Source of the DNA: an uncultured Bacilli bacterium | GTDB taxonomy: Bacteria; Bacillota_I; Bacilli_A; RFN20; CAG-631 | Direction: 5' to 3' | Assembly (NCBI GenBank): GCA_934201705.1 | Contig: CAKPXF010000007.1 | Span: 1-64,000, forward strand | Length of the DNA: 64,000 nucleotides | In this document: piece after piece, positions 43,559 through 52,641 of the stretch | Layout: every line of letters starts with the position of its first letter | Position numbering within the stretch: position 1 is the stretch's first letter | The notes under the pieces: model-generated | Told to the model about the DNA's origin: nothing | The model's input: the letters and a program-made list of their open reading frames with translations, nothing else | Database searches by the model: none | Position numbers and translations under genes: made by a program

Positions 43559-43876
43559 ATGCCAGATAATACAATAGAACAAATAGTAGATAAATATGTT
43601 GAAATGAATCTTGTCCATCCATTTATGGAAGGAAATGGCAAAGTAACAAGAATATGGTTAGACCAAATATTCATTCGCTTATTAAAGAAATGTGTTGATT
43701 GGTCAAAAATAGATAAAAAAGAATACTTAGATGCTATGAGTATTTCTCCATCTTCATCTAAACAAATATTTATGTTGATTAAGAATGCACTAACTAGTGA
43801 TTTTGAAAATAGAGAATTGATTATAAAAGATATTGATTATTATTACTATTATGAAGAAAACGATGGTGAAAAATGA
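43559..43876 (+). pseudogene. 5'-truncated Fic protein
   Basis: The 105 residues are the C-terminal half of a class of short Fic proteins of about 200 residues. The complete motif HPFMEGNGKVTR with its catalytic His is present, followed by IWLDQIFIRLLKKCVDWSKIDKKEYLDAM. The N-terminal half is lost. Upstream codons read SDIDK in frame but then run into repeat copy 3 without a start or ribosome site. The junction with the repeat suggests recombination. It is unrelated in detail to the preceding 312-residue Fic protein. Confidence 0.75.
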
Positions 43877-44276
43877 TAAAGCTATATTTGTAAAAAAAGA
43901 TCTTTGATTTAGAAAATTACTTTTAAATAATAAAGGAACTATGGCATATAACTATCGTTGTGGTTGAAATAATTATACTTTAGAATTGCATACATTTAAA
44001 AAAGATATTTAACTTGTTATAAATGCGGTAAAAAGACTTGGTGCTTTAAAAAAATAAAGAAGAATAGATAAAGACCATTTAACCTTTAATAGGTCAAAAT
44101 TAAAAGACAAGGTTAATACTATATTAATAATGCTGATTGTAATAAAAGAAGAGTGAAAAACAATTTAGATGAGACTTAATGATGAGAAGGACCTAATAAT
44201 TAAAGTTGTGTATAGTTATTAAGTTTACGAATATAAAAGTAAGAAAAAAAACTAAAATAAAGGAGAGAACGATATT
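43877..44276. other. non-coding stretch with a decayed zinc-ribbon frame
   Basis: This 400-base gap holds the remnant at 43941-44071. The remainder shows scattered stop codons and no intact gene. A GGAGAG site at about 44262-44267 belongs to the next gene. Confidence 0.45.
43941..44071 (+). pseudogene. decayed zinc-ribbon protein remnant
   Basis: From ATG 43941 the sequence reads MAYNYRCG, a TGA, NNYTLELHTFKKDI, another stop, and then in a shifted frame CYKCGKKTWCFKKIKKNR to TAA 44069-44071. The Cys pairs look like a two-knuckle zinc ribbon broken by point mutations and a frameshift. This is a low-certainty call. Confidence 0.35.
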
Positions 44277-45506
44277 ATGAAGAAAGCATTTTTAAATAAT
44301 ATTAGAAGAGGTTTAGGCAGCGCATATATTGAGTTACGCGATTGCAAAAATAAAGATAAATATCTTAAAACTCTTATATTTGCTTGCCTTCATGATTGTG
44401 CGTATGATTTAATGACCGAAGGACCTAAAAGTTACTATTTATATTCTTTAATAAAATTATATAATTTTGACACTCAAAAAAAGATAAGAGATTTGATTAT
44501 TGATTCTTTAGATATTAAAGATTCACGTGGGCTAGTATTTCAAAAAATAGATTTGTTAATGAATTATTATTATGATGGTGATGAACAGGTATTAAATAAT
44601 ATTTTAAGTTATAGCAATACATTTATGGAAAAGACAGCTAGATGGGATAAATATAGGCTATCTGCTTTTGAAATTGTTGCTATTATTATTGATAGAGCTT
44701 TTGGCTTTAAAGAAACGAAAAAGATACTAAAATTTTTAAAAGATAAAAAACTTAATCAAGATTATTTTGGTTGGTATTTTGACAACTTAGGATTGCGTTA
44801 TAAAAGTAAAATTGTTAAAGATTTTTTGAATGATTCTGATAATGAGAAACCAAAAGAGAATAATTATTCTTTAGATATTTTATTGAATAGTGAAGATAGA
44901 TTTTATATTTCATGCTATCCATTTAGAATAAATGAAAATGAGCTTAATAAAACAATTGAATACGTAAAAGCGACTAATAATATATCTCATGTAAAGAAAA
45001 TTTTATTAGCTTTTTCAGAAGAAAATTCAAATTATCATCTTCCAGTTGAAGTGTGTTTAAATTTATTAGTCAAGTATAATGAAAATGATGAAATTGAAAA
45101 TTTTGTTTATGATGTTTTAGAACACTATAAATCACCAATTGTTGAAAAATTAGGATTAAAGTTAATACATGAAAACAAATATTTAATTCATGCTTTAATA
45201 ATGATTTTTAGCAATTACTCAAAAAAGTATAAAGAAATTGTAGTTCAAACCTATAAAAAAATATCATTTTCATTTTATGAATACAATCCTATTACACATG
45301 AAACAATAGATTTTATGAATCATAGAAGAAGTGGATATCCAGATGAAATTTTATATATCAATTATAAAAAATCATATGATTCATTTTGTAGAGAATATAT
45401 TTTTGATGTTATGAAAAAAAGGCATTTATTAAATCAAGCAATTATTGAAGAATGCAAATATGATTTTGAATATGAAATAAGTTCAAAAGCTAAAAAAGTA
45501 AACTAA
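44277..45506 (+). CDS. hypothetical helical-repeat protein
   Basis: I do not recognise this 409-residue soluble protein. Successive helix pairs (KTLIFACLHDCAYDLM, SYYLYSLIKLYNFDTQKKIRDLI, KIDLLMNYYYDGDEQVLNNIL) suggest a HEAT- or TPR-like solenoid. There is no catalytic motif, signal peptide or membrane segment. A GGAGAG site precedes the ATG. It lies alone between two decayed regions, so it may be an orphan of a former system. Confidence 0.65.
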   Translation: MKKAFLNNIRRGLGSAYIELRDCKNKDKYLKTLIFACLHDCAYDLMTEGPKSYYLYSLIKLYNFDTQKKIRDLIIDSLDIKDSRGLVFQKIDLLMNYYYDGDEQVLNNILSYSNTFMEKTARWDKYRLSAFEIVAIIIDRAFGFKETKKILKFLKDKKLNQDYFGWYFDNLGLRYKSKIVKDFLNDSDNEKPKENNYSLDILLNSEDRFYISCYPFRINENELNKTIEYVKATNNISHVKKILLAFSEENSNYHLPVEVCLNLLVKYNENDEIENFVYDVLEHYKSPIVEKLGLKLIHENKYLIHALIMIFSNYSKKYKEIVVQTYKKISFSFYEYNPITHETIDFMNHRRSGYPDEILYINYKKSYDSFCREYIFDVMKKRHLLNQAIIEECKYDFEYEISSKAKKVN

Positions 45507-46194
45507 TTAATTTGATTATTAAAAATATAAAAGCAAAAAGATATTTTGATTTAACAATCATAATGAAATTAAGGTGAGGTCTATAGAAGAAATACAAAAT
45601 TAATTATAATTTTATATAAGTAAATATAAATGTTGATTTACCATAGATAATGCTATACATTAATATTGATGGTGGTAAATAAACAATGATGTATGATTTA
45701 CAAACACTAAAAAAAATAATGATTATGAAAATATTAATCAGAAAATTAACCTTGAAAGTAAATATAATACGTATAAAAAGGAGTCTTTGTAGTGATGACA
45801 TAAAGGGTGACGGCCCTATAATTGCCAATATTTGTTATTCGCCATCATATATTTTGTTTGAATATACTTGATTAATACCTGAATACGTATCAGTTTATAC
45901 ATCTGCTTGCTTTAATAAGAAGAATAATAAAACTTATATATTAAATGAAACAAATATTAAATATAAAATAGCTATGAATGTAACATTCATAGCTGAATTA
46001 TTGAATGGAAAAGCAAATAATTGATTATACAGATTCGCAAATATAGTATTGAAATAAGTGCTTGCTTTTTTCAAAACACCGAATTAAAATCTTTCAAAAC
46101 ACCGGAAATGATTAAAATCTATTAAATAGTAACAATAAATTACCTAAATTTAGAATGATTTTAACTAGCCATTGTATTTGCTATAAAACAAAAA
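45507..46194. other. decayed region with palindrome
   Basis: There is no intact gene in this stretch. A coding-like frame (45686-46024) broken by TGA is listed separately. AGCTATGAATGT (45970-45981) and ACATTCATAGCT (45983-45994) form a perfect 12-base palindrome with a one-base centre. The rest is AT-rich. Confidence 0.5.
45686..46024 (+). pseudogene. degenerate frame with in-frame TGA
   Basis: The frame reads through SDDIKGDGPIIANICYSPSY to a TGA at 45869-45871. In the same frame it continues LIPEYVSVYTSACFNKKNNKTYILNETNIKYKIAMNVTFIAELLNGK before the next stop. The second half has a natural amino-acid composition, so this looks like a gene with a nonsense mutation. The first 40 residues are less convincing. 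I cannot name the family. Confidence 0.35.
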
Positions 46195-46251
46195 AAAGGG
46201 ATATTTGTTGTCCCAATTTCAGTATTGAAGGACTAACAATTTATTCCCTTT
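46195..46251 (-). terminator. terminator of the sigma factor operon
   Basis: AAAGGGATA/TTATTCCCTTT with an inner TTGTTGTCC/GGACTAACAA forms a long, slightly imperfect stem. On the minus strand it is followed by a run of seven or more T, 13 bases after the anti-sigma stop. Confidence 0.65.
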
Positions 46252-46263
46252 ATTAATATTTTT

Positions 46264-46797
46264 TTATTCTTTATTAATTTCTAAAACTAATCCTGTTGTA
46301 CCATTAATTTCAATTTCATAGACATTATATTTACATACTATATCGACAGTATATTTATAGTATGATTTTGATATTTTATTTGATAATTCAAGCTTTCTTT
46401 TAATATCAACTATTCTTATATCATTGCTTTTTATATCATCATCATAGTTTAGTATATAATTTATAGAAATGCTTTTAGCATCATCATAGGTAATTGACAT
46501 TGTTTTATTAGCATAGTCTGATCCAATTTTATAAACAGTACCAAATGAAGCTAAAAATAAAGCTAGTATTATAGATAAGGAAATAATTATTGTTTGAATA
46601 ATTCTCTTTTTGTTATAGGCCTTTTTAGCTTTTTTAACATCTTTAATATCGGCTTCATTAAATATATCAGTGTTTTCCATTTTATCAATAATTTCATTTA
46701 GCTTTTTAGCCTTATTTATTTCTTGCTCAATGTATTTAACTTCTTCTTCACTAGCCTCATTATTTAAGTATTTTTCGTATATTTTTTCAAAGTCCAT
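46264..46797 (-). CDS. anti-sigma factor-like membrane protein with PepSY-like outer domain
   Basis: The 177 residues comprise a cytoplasmic helical N-terminus (FEKIYEKYLNNEASEEEVKYIEQEINKA) like anti-sigma domains, and one transmembrane segment (about 66-90, IIQTIIISLSIILALFLASFG). The outer domain ends YEIEINGTTGLVLEINKE. That end closely resembles the PepSY repeats of the lipoprotein encoded upstream. It overlaps the sigma gene by 11 bases, the usual pairing of ECF sigma and anti-sigma. It should hold the sigma factor at the membrane until an outside signal releases it. Confidence 0.78.
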   Translation of the reverse strand: MDFEKIYEKYLNNEASEEEVKYIEQEINKAKKLNEIIDKMENTDIFNEADIKDVKKAKKAYNKKRIIQTIIISLSIILALFLASFGTVYKIGSDYANKTMSITYDDAKSISINYILNYDDDIKSNDIRIVDIKRKLELSNKISKSYYKYTVDIVCKYNVYEIEINGTTGLVLEINKE

Positions 46798-47278
46798 AAT
46801 TATTCACCTCCAAGATTGTTCTTAGCTTTTCTTTAGCTCTATAAAGCATAACCTTAATAGCATTTTCATTTTTATTAGTTAGTTTGGCGATATGACTAAT
46901 TGGCATACTTTCAAAGTAAAACAATATTATTACTTCTTTGTAGGAATTATCTAATAAGCTTATAGCATGATATAAAGCTTTATATCTTTCATCTTTAATA
47001 ATCTTATCAATAATACTTTCACTTTCATCCTTTATTTTATTATCTAATTCAACAATGCTTTTTTGCTTGTTAAAATGATTATAATATAAATTACGGCAAA
47101 TTGTTAAGAGCCATGATTTAAAATTTCTTATAGAATCATCAGCAGTATTTAAAGCTTTATAAAAAGCATCAGAGAGGATTTCCTCTGCTAATGCTTTGTT
47201 ATTAGATAAGCTAAGTAAATAAAGCAATGCTTCATTATAATGTTTTTTAAATAATAGCTCTATAACATCATTTTTCAT
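46787..47278 (-). CDS. ECF-type RNA polymerase sigma factor
   Basis: The 163-residue protein has sigma-70 region 2 (YNEALLYLLSLSNNKALAEEILSDAFYKAL, SWLLTICRNLYYNHF) and region 4 (LLDNSYKEVIILFYFESMPISHIAKLTNKNENAIKVMLYRAKEKLR). It lacks regions 1 and 3, as expected for the extracytoplasmic-function group. It starts one base after the lipoprotein stop and overlaps the anti-sigma gene. It directs RNA polymerase to a small stress regulon, probably including its own operon. Confidence 0.92.
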   Translation of the reverse strand: MKNDVIELLFKKHYNEALLYLLSLSNNKALAEEILSDAFYKALNTADDSIRNFKSWLLTICRNLYYNHFNKQKSIVELDNKIKDESESIIDKIIKDERYKALYHAISLLDNSYKEVIILFYFESMPISHIAKLTNKNENAIKVMLYRAKEKLRTILEVNNYGL

Positions 47279-47279
47279 A

Positions 47280-48269
47280 CTAATCTTCTTCTATTTCTAC
47301 TTCAATTACCTTTCCAGTTTTTGCATCAATTTTGTATTCATATTCCATTTTATTATATTTGAATTCTATTTCATAAACATATACACCATCATCCTTATCA
47401 AGCTTTGACTTTGTAAATATTACATCGCTTGCTTTTAATGAAGCATGGCTTAAAGCAATTTCTTTTGCTTCATCTAGTGATATTAGACTTGTTTGATCTT
47501 GCTTAGTATCATTTTCCTTTTTCATTTCAATAATTTCACCAGTTGTAGCATTTACTACGAATCTGTATTTGACATTATCAGCTACAAATTTAACCTTATA
47601 GACTAATGCTAGCTTTTCACGATCAACCTTTATTTGTGTAAATGTAGCATCAGCTATATTTACTTTATTTAACACTATTTCTTTAATTTTGTCTACATCT
47701 AATACGTTAGCTCCATTAAAAATATATGTTATATCATTAACATCCTTTTGATAAATGCTTCCAGTGATAGCATCAATATCATATTCATATTTAGTAAAGT
47801 TATATTCAAATTCAACCTCATATAGATATTTACCATCATCAAAGTCAAATTCTGTTTCAAGCTTACTTAATTGCTCTAATTGACAATTTGCGTCAGTAAA
47901 TGCTATTTCTTGAGCTTTGTCTATACCAATATATGAATTATTGTTTTTATCATATGGTGAAGATGGTTGACTGTTAATATCAACATTAACATCATTAATA
48001 GTTATTTTTTCAATTGATGATGTTGTTATATTAATTATATAAACATATTTAATATTATCAACAAATATTTCTACCTTAAATGTTTGATTTTCATCTGTAT
48101 AATTATCAGCCTTTGTCGCTGTAATTAATAAATCACTATTTTCTTGTAAACCAACATTTCTTAAAGCTATTTCTTTTGCTTGTGTTTGTGCTACATTTGC
48201 TTGTGTATTACATCCTGTAACTAATAATGTTCCTAAAAGTCCTACTGCATAAAATAAATTTTTCTTCAT
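47280..48269 (-). CDS. PepSY-repeat lipoprotein
   Basis: The signal peptide MKKNLFYAVGLLGTLLVTGC ends in a lipobox with Cys 20, so the protein is a surface lipoprotein. The 329 residues hold four PepSY-like repeats of about 70 residues. Each begins with a helix of type DEAKEIALxxA and ends with a strand pair such as YEYKIDAKTGKVIEVE. PepSY domains are thought to inhibit peptidases or sense cell-surface proteolysis. It is the first gene of the lipoprotein-sigma-anti-sigma unit and probably supplies or modulates the signal. GAAAGGAAAG precedes the ATG. Confidence 0.88.
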   Translation of the reverse strand: MKKNLFYAVGLLGTLLVTGCNTQANVAQTQAKEIALRNVGLQENSDLLITATKADNYTDENQTFKVEIFVDNIKYVYIINITTSSIEKITINDVNVDINSQPSSPYDKNNNSYIGIDKAQEIAFTDANCQLEQLSKLETEFDFDDGKYLYEVEFEYNFTKYEYDIDAITGSIYQKDVNDITYIFNGANVLDVDKIKEIVLNKVNIADATFTQIKVDREKLALVYKVKFVADNVKYRFVVNATTGEIIEMKKENDTKQDQTSLISLDEAKEIALSHASLKASDVIFTKSKLDKDDGVYVYEIEFKYNKMEYEYKIDAKTGKVIEVEIEED

Positions 48270-48360
48270 AATTTTCTTTCCTTTCTTTATGTCCTTTCAT
48301 ATATAAGACAAATGAAAATGAAAAAGGTTACAGAAAAAATAAAAAAAATTTTTAAATGTA

Positions 48361-48391
48361 TTGACTTAGAGCTAATTCGAGCTCTTATAAT
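48361..48391 (+). promoter_or_regulatory. promoter with palindrome in its spacer
   Basis: TTGACT (48361-48366) and TATAAT (48386-48391) are 19 bases apart. AGAGCT (48368-48373) and AGCTCT (48380-48385) form a perfect palindrome inside the spacer. It faces the flavodoxin-like gene, leaving a leader of about 220 bases. A long spacer with a central dyad is typical of MerR-type control, but no such regulator is nearby. Confidence 0.5.
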
Positions 48392-48615
48392 ATATACATG
48401 GAAGTGAATTATATAATATTAGAAATATAACAATAAGATATTATTAATTCATGGCGAAAATGTTCATTCTAGATTTTATAGTTGAAAAGCACTTAAATAA
48501 TTAAAGGGTGACAATAAAAAACTATATTTTTAAGAATGTAGTTCATAAAGACTCTATTTGACAAAATAGAAAAATTTATTAAAGAGCATAAAAATAAGAA
48601 AAGAGGAAAAATGAT

Positions 48616-49158
48616 ATGTCTAAAAAAATATTAATTATTTCAACAAGCTTAAGAGGTGGAAGTAATTCTGAAATATTAGCTAAAGAATGTGAAAGAGGAG
48701 CTTTAGCTAATTCAAATGATGTTGAATATATTTCCTTAAAAGATAAAAAGATTAATTATTGTATAGGATGCTTATCATGTCAAGCAACTAATAAATGTGT
48801 TTTAAATGATGATGTTGCTTCTATTATGGAAAAGGTTAAAAATGCTGAAGTGATAGTCTTTGTAACACCAATTTATTATTATGAAATGTCAGGACAAATG
48901 AAAACACTTCTTGATAGATTAAATCCTTTATATACTGCTGATTATAAGTTTAAAGATATCTATATGATAGCAACAGCTGCTGAAGATGCTTTAACTACCT
49001 TTGATAAGGCTTATAATGGCTTACAAGGTTGGGTTGATTGCTTTCCTAAAGCTACTTTAAAAGGTATTTTAAAAGCTGGTGGATTTGATGAAGCTAATTT
49101 AGTTAAAAGCAATGAAAAAATACTAAAAGAAGCTTATAAATTTGGTGAAAAATTATAA
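48616..49158 (+). CDS. NADPH-dependent FMN reductase-like iron-sulfur flavoprotein
   Basis: This 180-residue flavodoxin-fold protein has the phosphate-binding loop STSLRGGSNSEILAKE near the N-terminus. GCLSCQATNKCVLNDD is the Cys-rich segment of the iron-sulfur flavoprotein/NADPH:quinone reductase group, and TPIYYYEMSGQMKTLLDRLNPLY is the FMN-binding region. It probably reduces quinones, disulfides or metals in the cytoplasm. It has AAGAGGAAAA before the ATG and stands alone. Confidence 0.87.
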   Translation: MSKKILIISTSLRGGSNSEILAKECERGALANSNDVEYISLKDKKINYCIGCLSCQATNKCVLNDDVASIMEKVKNAEVIVFVTPIYYYEMSGQMKTLLDRLNPLYTADYKFKDIYMIATAAEDALTTFDKAYNGLQGWVDCFPKATLKGILKAGGFDEANLVKSNEKILKEAYKFGEKL

Positions 49159-49445
49159 GAAATAAAGTCGTAAAAATCATAACTTTTTTACAATTTAATA
49201 TTTACTCACAAAAGATTTAATTAAAAATAGCTTTTATAATTACAAATAAACAAGTAAATATTACAAAGAATAAAGAAATATTCAAAAACAAAAACATATG
49301 TGATAAAATACATGATAAGAACAAAATATTTTTTTGAATTTTATTCTGTATTACATTATGATAATTTCATTTATCATAAAACTAATAAAATATTTAAGCT
49401 GTTTAATTATATTTTTCATTCATTTAAAGAAAGGTAATAGGAGTT

Positions 49446-51617
49446 ATGAAAAAGGAAATTTTTGATCAATTAATTAATGATTTTAAAGAAAGCGATTGTA
49501 TTAATATTGATTTTAATTCACATGAAGAAATGAAATATGTTTATTTATATGCATATTATTATTATGGAAATAATGATATAGATAACTGTATCGATATAGA
49601 AAATGGAATAAATTTTTCTAAAAAAAATGATAATTGCTTATATGGTGGTTTTAAAGATAATAAATCAGATGAAGAAACTTTAGATTTATTAACTGCACTT
49701 TATCAAGGAGATAATTCATTCTTTGACAAAGATAGAGTTTCAATAATACTATCAAAGATTGATATTATTTTGATGCAATATAAAAGTAAAACTTTTAATC
49801 AAACGGTTGAAACTAGTCGGATAGATGATTACTTAAATTCAAATTTTAACCAAAGAATATGCATAAAATTAATATCTAATTATAAGCCTGAATCAGCAGC
49901 TGAAAAAGAGAATATTATTGCTTCTATAAAACAAGAATTTCACTCTCATTTTCCACAAAATTTGTTTGTTCAAATTATATTTGAAGATGATTTAGAAGAA
50001 TTGGTTGATTCAGGAAATAGTGTTAAAGAATCAGTTGATAAGTGTTTTTTGAGGCTTGATAAACCTAACAATTATTTAGAATACGGTGGCGAAAAGTCGA
50101 TAATAGTAAATATTAAAGCTTCTTCTTTAAAAGAAAATTATATGCTTTATGGGAAAAATGGACTATTTGCAATGAATTTACGCCTTTATGTTAAAAGTCA
50201 AAAAGTTGATAGTGGCATTGAAAATTCTATAAAAGAAAATGGTGAGAATTTTTGGTACAAAAATAACGGAGTTATATTTGTTTGCGATGACTATAAAATA
50301 AGTGACACAGTACTTACACTTATAAATTGCTCTATTGTTAATGGTGGTCAAACAACGAGAATGATTGGTGAAACAAAGTTCGAAGATGACTTTTTACTTA
50401 TTTGTAAAGTTGTAAAAAACAAGTACAATAATTTAATTGATAAAACATCATTTGTTGCGGCTGTTGCAGAAGCAAGTAATACACAAAAGCCTATTAAAGC
50501 ACAAGATTTAATAGCTAATAGAACTGAACAAAGGCTTATTAAAAATCAATTAATAAGTGCAAATGTGTTTGTTACTATTAAGCGTGGAGAAATTCCAAAT
50601 AAAGAAATTTATAAAGAACCTTGGCAAAAAACAACAAATACAAATTTAGCGCAATTGATTTATTCTGGAGTATATCAGTGCCCTGGAGTTTCAAGAAATT
50701 CTCCAACAAGTTTATTTACAAATCAACAAAAATATGATCAGATATTTGGAACAGAATATGATTCAAATTTTTTAGTTGATTTATTATATATACAAAGTCA
50801 TTATAAAAAATGGTCTAAGAAGGTTTCAAATATTCAACTAAATCAAGAACTATCTGAAGAAGACAAAGATGACAAAAGAATTGAAAAAGGACTTGTAAAA
50901 AATGGCGCATTTTATATTGAAGCTATGATATTACTTATAGCAAAATTAAATTTTTCTCCAAAATTATTGGAATTATTAAATGATAATATTTCTAATGAAG
51001 TTATGTTCAAAAAACTATATCAAGGTTTAACGTTTAAACATAGAATATTTAATTGTGAGTTTGCGCAATGTACTAAAGCTATGTATGAACTCTTTGATTT
51101 CATAGTTGGACAATATTTTAAACCGGTTTATAAAATTGTAAAGGAAATGAATCCAGCACTTGTATATTCGAATTTTACTAAAACAGATACTTACTACACA
51201 CAAATTGTTAAATATATAGTTAGGGAATTTTCTATTTGCGTTCCATCAAAACTAAATACCATTATTGAAAAATTATTTTATAAAGAAAACGAAAATGACA
51301 AGAAAAATAGCAATGAATTATTAGAGTTTTGTGTTTCCTATGTAACAAATGAGGATATAAGTAGTGACAATTTGGAAGATCCACTTGATGTGCAATTATA
51401 TGAAGCATTAAAAAAATTTAGAACAGATGAATTTACTAGAAGAAAAATAAAAGCATATTATGTGTTTACAGACAAGGAACTAATGAACATTATTGAATTA
51501 AAACCAACAACTATAGAAGAATTAAGAGATTATAATTGTTTCAAATATAATAAGGAAATTAAAGAAAAGTTATATGGATCTGAAATTGTGAAAATAGTAA
51601 GTCGTTATTTGCATTAA
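49446..51617 (+). CDS. AIPR family abortive infection protein
   Basis: The 723-residue protein carries the AIPR (abortive infection phage resistance) core at about 240-480: NGENFWYKNNGVIFVCDDYKI, INCSIVNGGQTTRMIGE and VAEASNTQKPIKAQDLIANRTEQR, which are the diagnostic NGGQT and NTQxPI blocks. N-terminal residues 1-230 and the helical C-terminus are variable in the family. AIPR proteins are linked to phage abortive infection; the biochemical action is not settled, although a nuclease-like role has been proposed. GGAGTT lies just before the ATG. It opens the second defence-like cluster, directly ahead of a NERD protein. Confidence 0.88.
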   Translation: MKKEIFDQLINDFKESDCINIDFNSHEEMKYVYLYAYYYYGNNDIDNCIDIENGINFSKKNDNCLYGGFKDNKSDEETLDLLTALYQGDNSFFDKDRVSIILSKIDIILMQYKSKTFNQTVETSRIDDYLNSNFNQRICIKLISNYKPESAAEKENIIASIKQEFHSHFPQNLFVQIIFEDDLEELVDSGNSVKESVDKCFLRLDKPNNYLEYGGEKSIIVNIKASSLKENYMLYGKNGLFAMNLRLYVKSQKVDSGIENSIKENGENFWYKNNGVIFVCDDYKISDTVLTLINCSIVNGGQTTRMIGETKFEDDFLLICKVVKNKYNNLIDKTSFVAAVAEASNTQKPIKAQDLIANRTEQRLIKNQLISANVFVTIKRGEIPNKEIYKEPWQKTTNTNLAQLIYSGVYQCPGVSRNSPTSLFTNQQKYDQIFGTEYDSNFLVDLLYIQSHYKKWSKKVSNIQLNQELSEEDKDDKRIEKGLVKNGAFYIEAMILLIAKLNFSPKLLELLNDNISNEVMFKKLYQGLTFKHRIFNCEFAQCTKAMYELFDFIVGQYFKPVYKIVKEMNPALVYSNFTKTDTYYTQIVKYIVREFSICVPSKLNTIIEKLFYKENENDKKNSNELLEFCVSYVTNEDISSDNLEDPLDVQLYEALKKFRTDEFTRRKIKAYYVFTDKELMNIIELKPTTIEELRDYNCFKYNKEIKEKLYGSEIVKIVSRYLH

Positions 51618-51642
51618 TATATAAGTAAAAGAGAATTTATGC

Positions 51643-51678
51643 AAAGGAGGCGAATTTTTGAACATAACAAAATAATAA
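51643..51678 (+). promoter_or_regulatory. orphan ribosome site with possible five-codon leader
   Basis: AAAGGAGG at about 51643-51650 is the best ribosome site in this gap, but the frame behind it is only TTG AAC ATA ACA AAA TAA. The NERD gene itself starts 40 bases later without a clear site. This may be a leader peptide, or a sign that the spacer was rearranged. Confidence 0.3.
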
Positions 51679-51717
51679 CTTAAGTAAAGTTATTAAATAT
51701 TATTTGTTCAAAAAAAT

Positions 51718-52431
51718 ATGGGTTTAGTAAAAAAAATCGTAAAATCAGTATTTAAACCAGTTATTAATAATTATAAAGGAGAAGTCGGCGAAGCAAAAGT
51801 AAATTCAAAGTTAAATCCTTTACTTTTTGGCAAAGTTGAACATAAGCAAATTAATGACTTTATAATAATTGATAACAATGGCAAAAGTCATCAAATAGAT
51901 CACATAGAAATTAGACATAATGGTATTTTTTGCATAGAGACAAAAAATTATATTGGTTGGATATTTGGAAATGATACATCAGATAAATGGATGCAGTCCC
52001 TATATACTGGGGAAAAGCACTACTTTACGAATCCAATTAAGCAAAATAAATCACACATTTATCATTTGTCTAATATTCTTGAAAAAAAATATCATTTTAT
52101 TTGTTTAGTGGTAATGGTACAAAATAATGCGGATAGAATTCACTCTAACAGCGTAGTTAATTTGCGTGATTTAAAGAATTATTTGAAGTATTACGATGAT
52201 GGAACATATTATACAACTGAAGAAATGGAAAATATTTATAATACCTTGATAAGTAAACGTGCATGTATTACTAAAAAGGAACATGTTCAAAATATTGAAA
52301 GCACACAAAGACAAATAAACGAAGGTATTTGTCCAAGATGTGGAGGGCAACTTGTAAAAAGATGTGGTACATATGGCGAGTTTATAGGGTGCTCTAACTA
52401 TCCTAATTGTAAATTTACAATGAAGAATTAA
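51718..52431 (+). CDS. NERD domain protein with C4 zinc ribbon
   Basis: The NERD nuclease-related domain spans about residues 20-130: GEVGEAKVNSKLNPLLFG, then the Asp and ExK catalytic pattern in QIDHIEIRHNGIFCIETKNYIGWIFG. A topoisomerase-type zinc ribbon closes the 237-residue protein (CPRCGGQLVKRCGTYGEFIGCSNYPNCKF). The combination implies binding and cutting or processing of DNA. No membrane segment is seen. It follows the AIPR gene by 100 bases on the same strand and may work with it. Confidence 0.88.
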   Translation: MGLVKKIVKSVFKPVINNYKGEVGEAKVNSKLNPLLFGKVEHKQINDFIIIDNNGKSHQIDHIEIRHNGIFCIETKNYIGWIFGNDTSDKWMQSLYTGEKHYFTNPIKQNKSHIYHLSNILEKKYHFICLVVMVQNNADRIHSNSVVNLRDLKNYLKYYDDGTYYTTEEMENIYNTLISKRACITKKEHVQNIESTQRQINEGICPRCGGQLVKRCGTYGEFIGCSNYPNCKFTMKN

Positions 52432-52641
52432 TGGTGATATCTAATCTATACGACTTTTATTTAGTATTGTTTTGAAATTATTAGATGTCGCATTTTTAAG
52501 CCATTCAGTAAAAAAATAATAAAAAACTCTCGAAATATCATGGACTTTTGCGAAACATTAATGATAGAATTGCTGTAAGAAAAGTGATTTTCTAAATTTA
52601 TTTATGAAATTTCGTGATAATCATCAATGGGAGAAGTGAGT

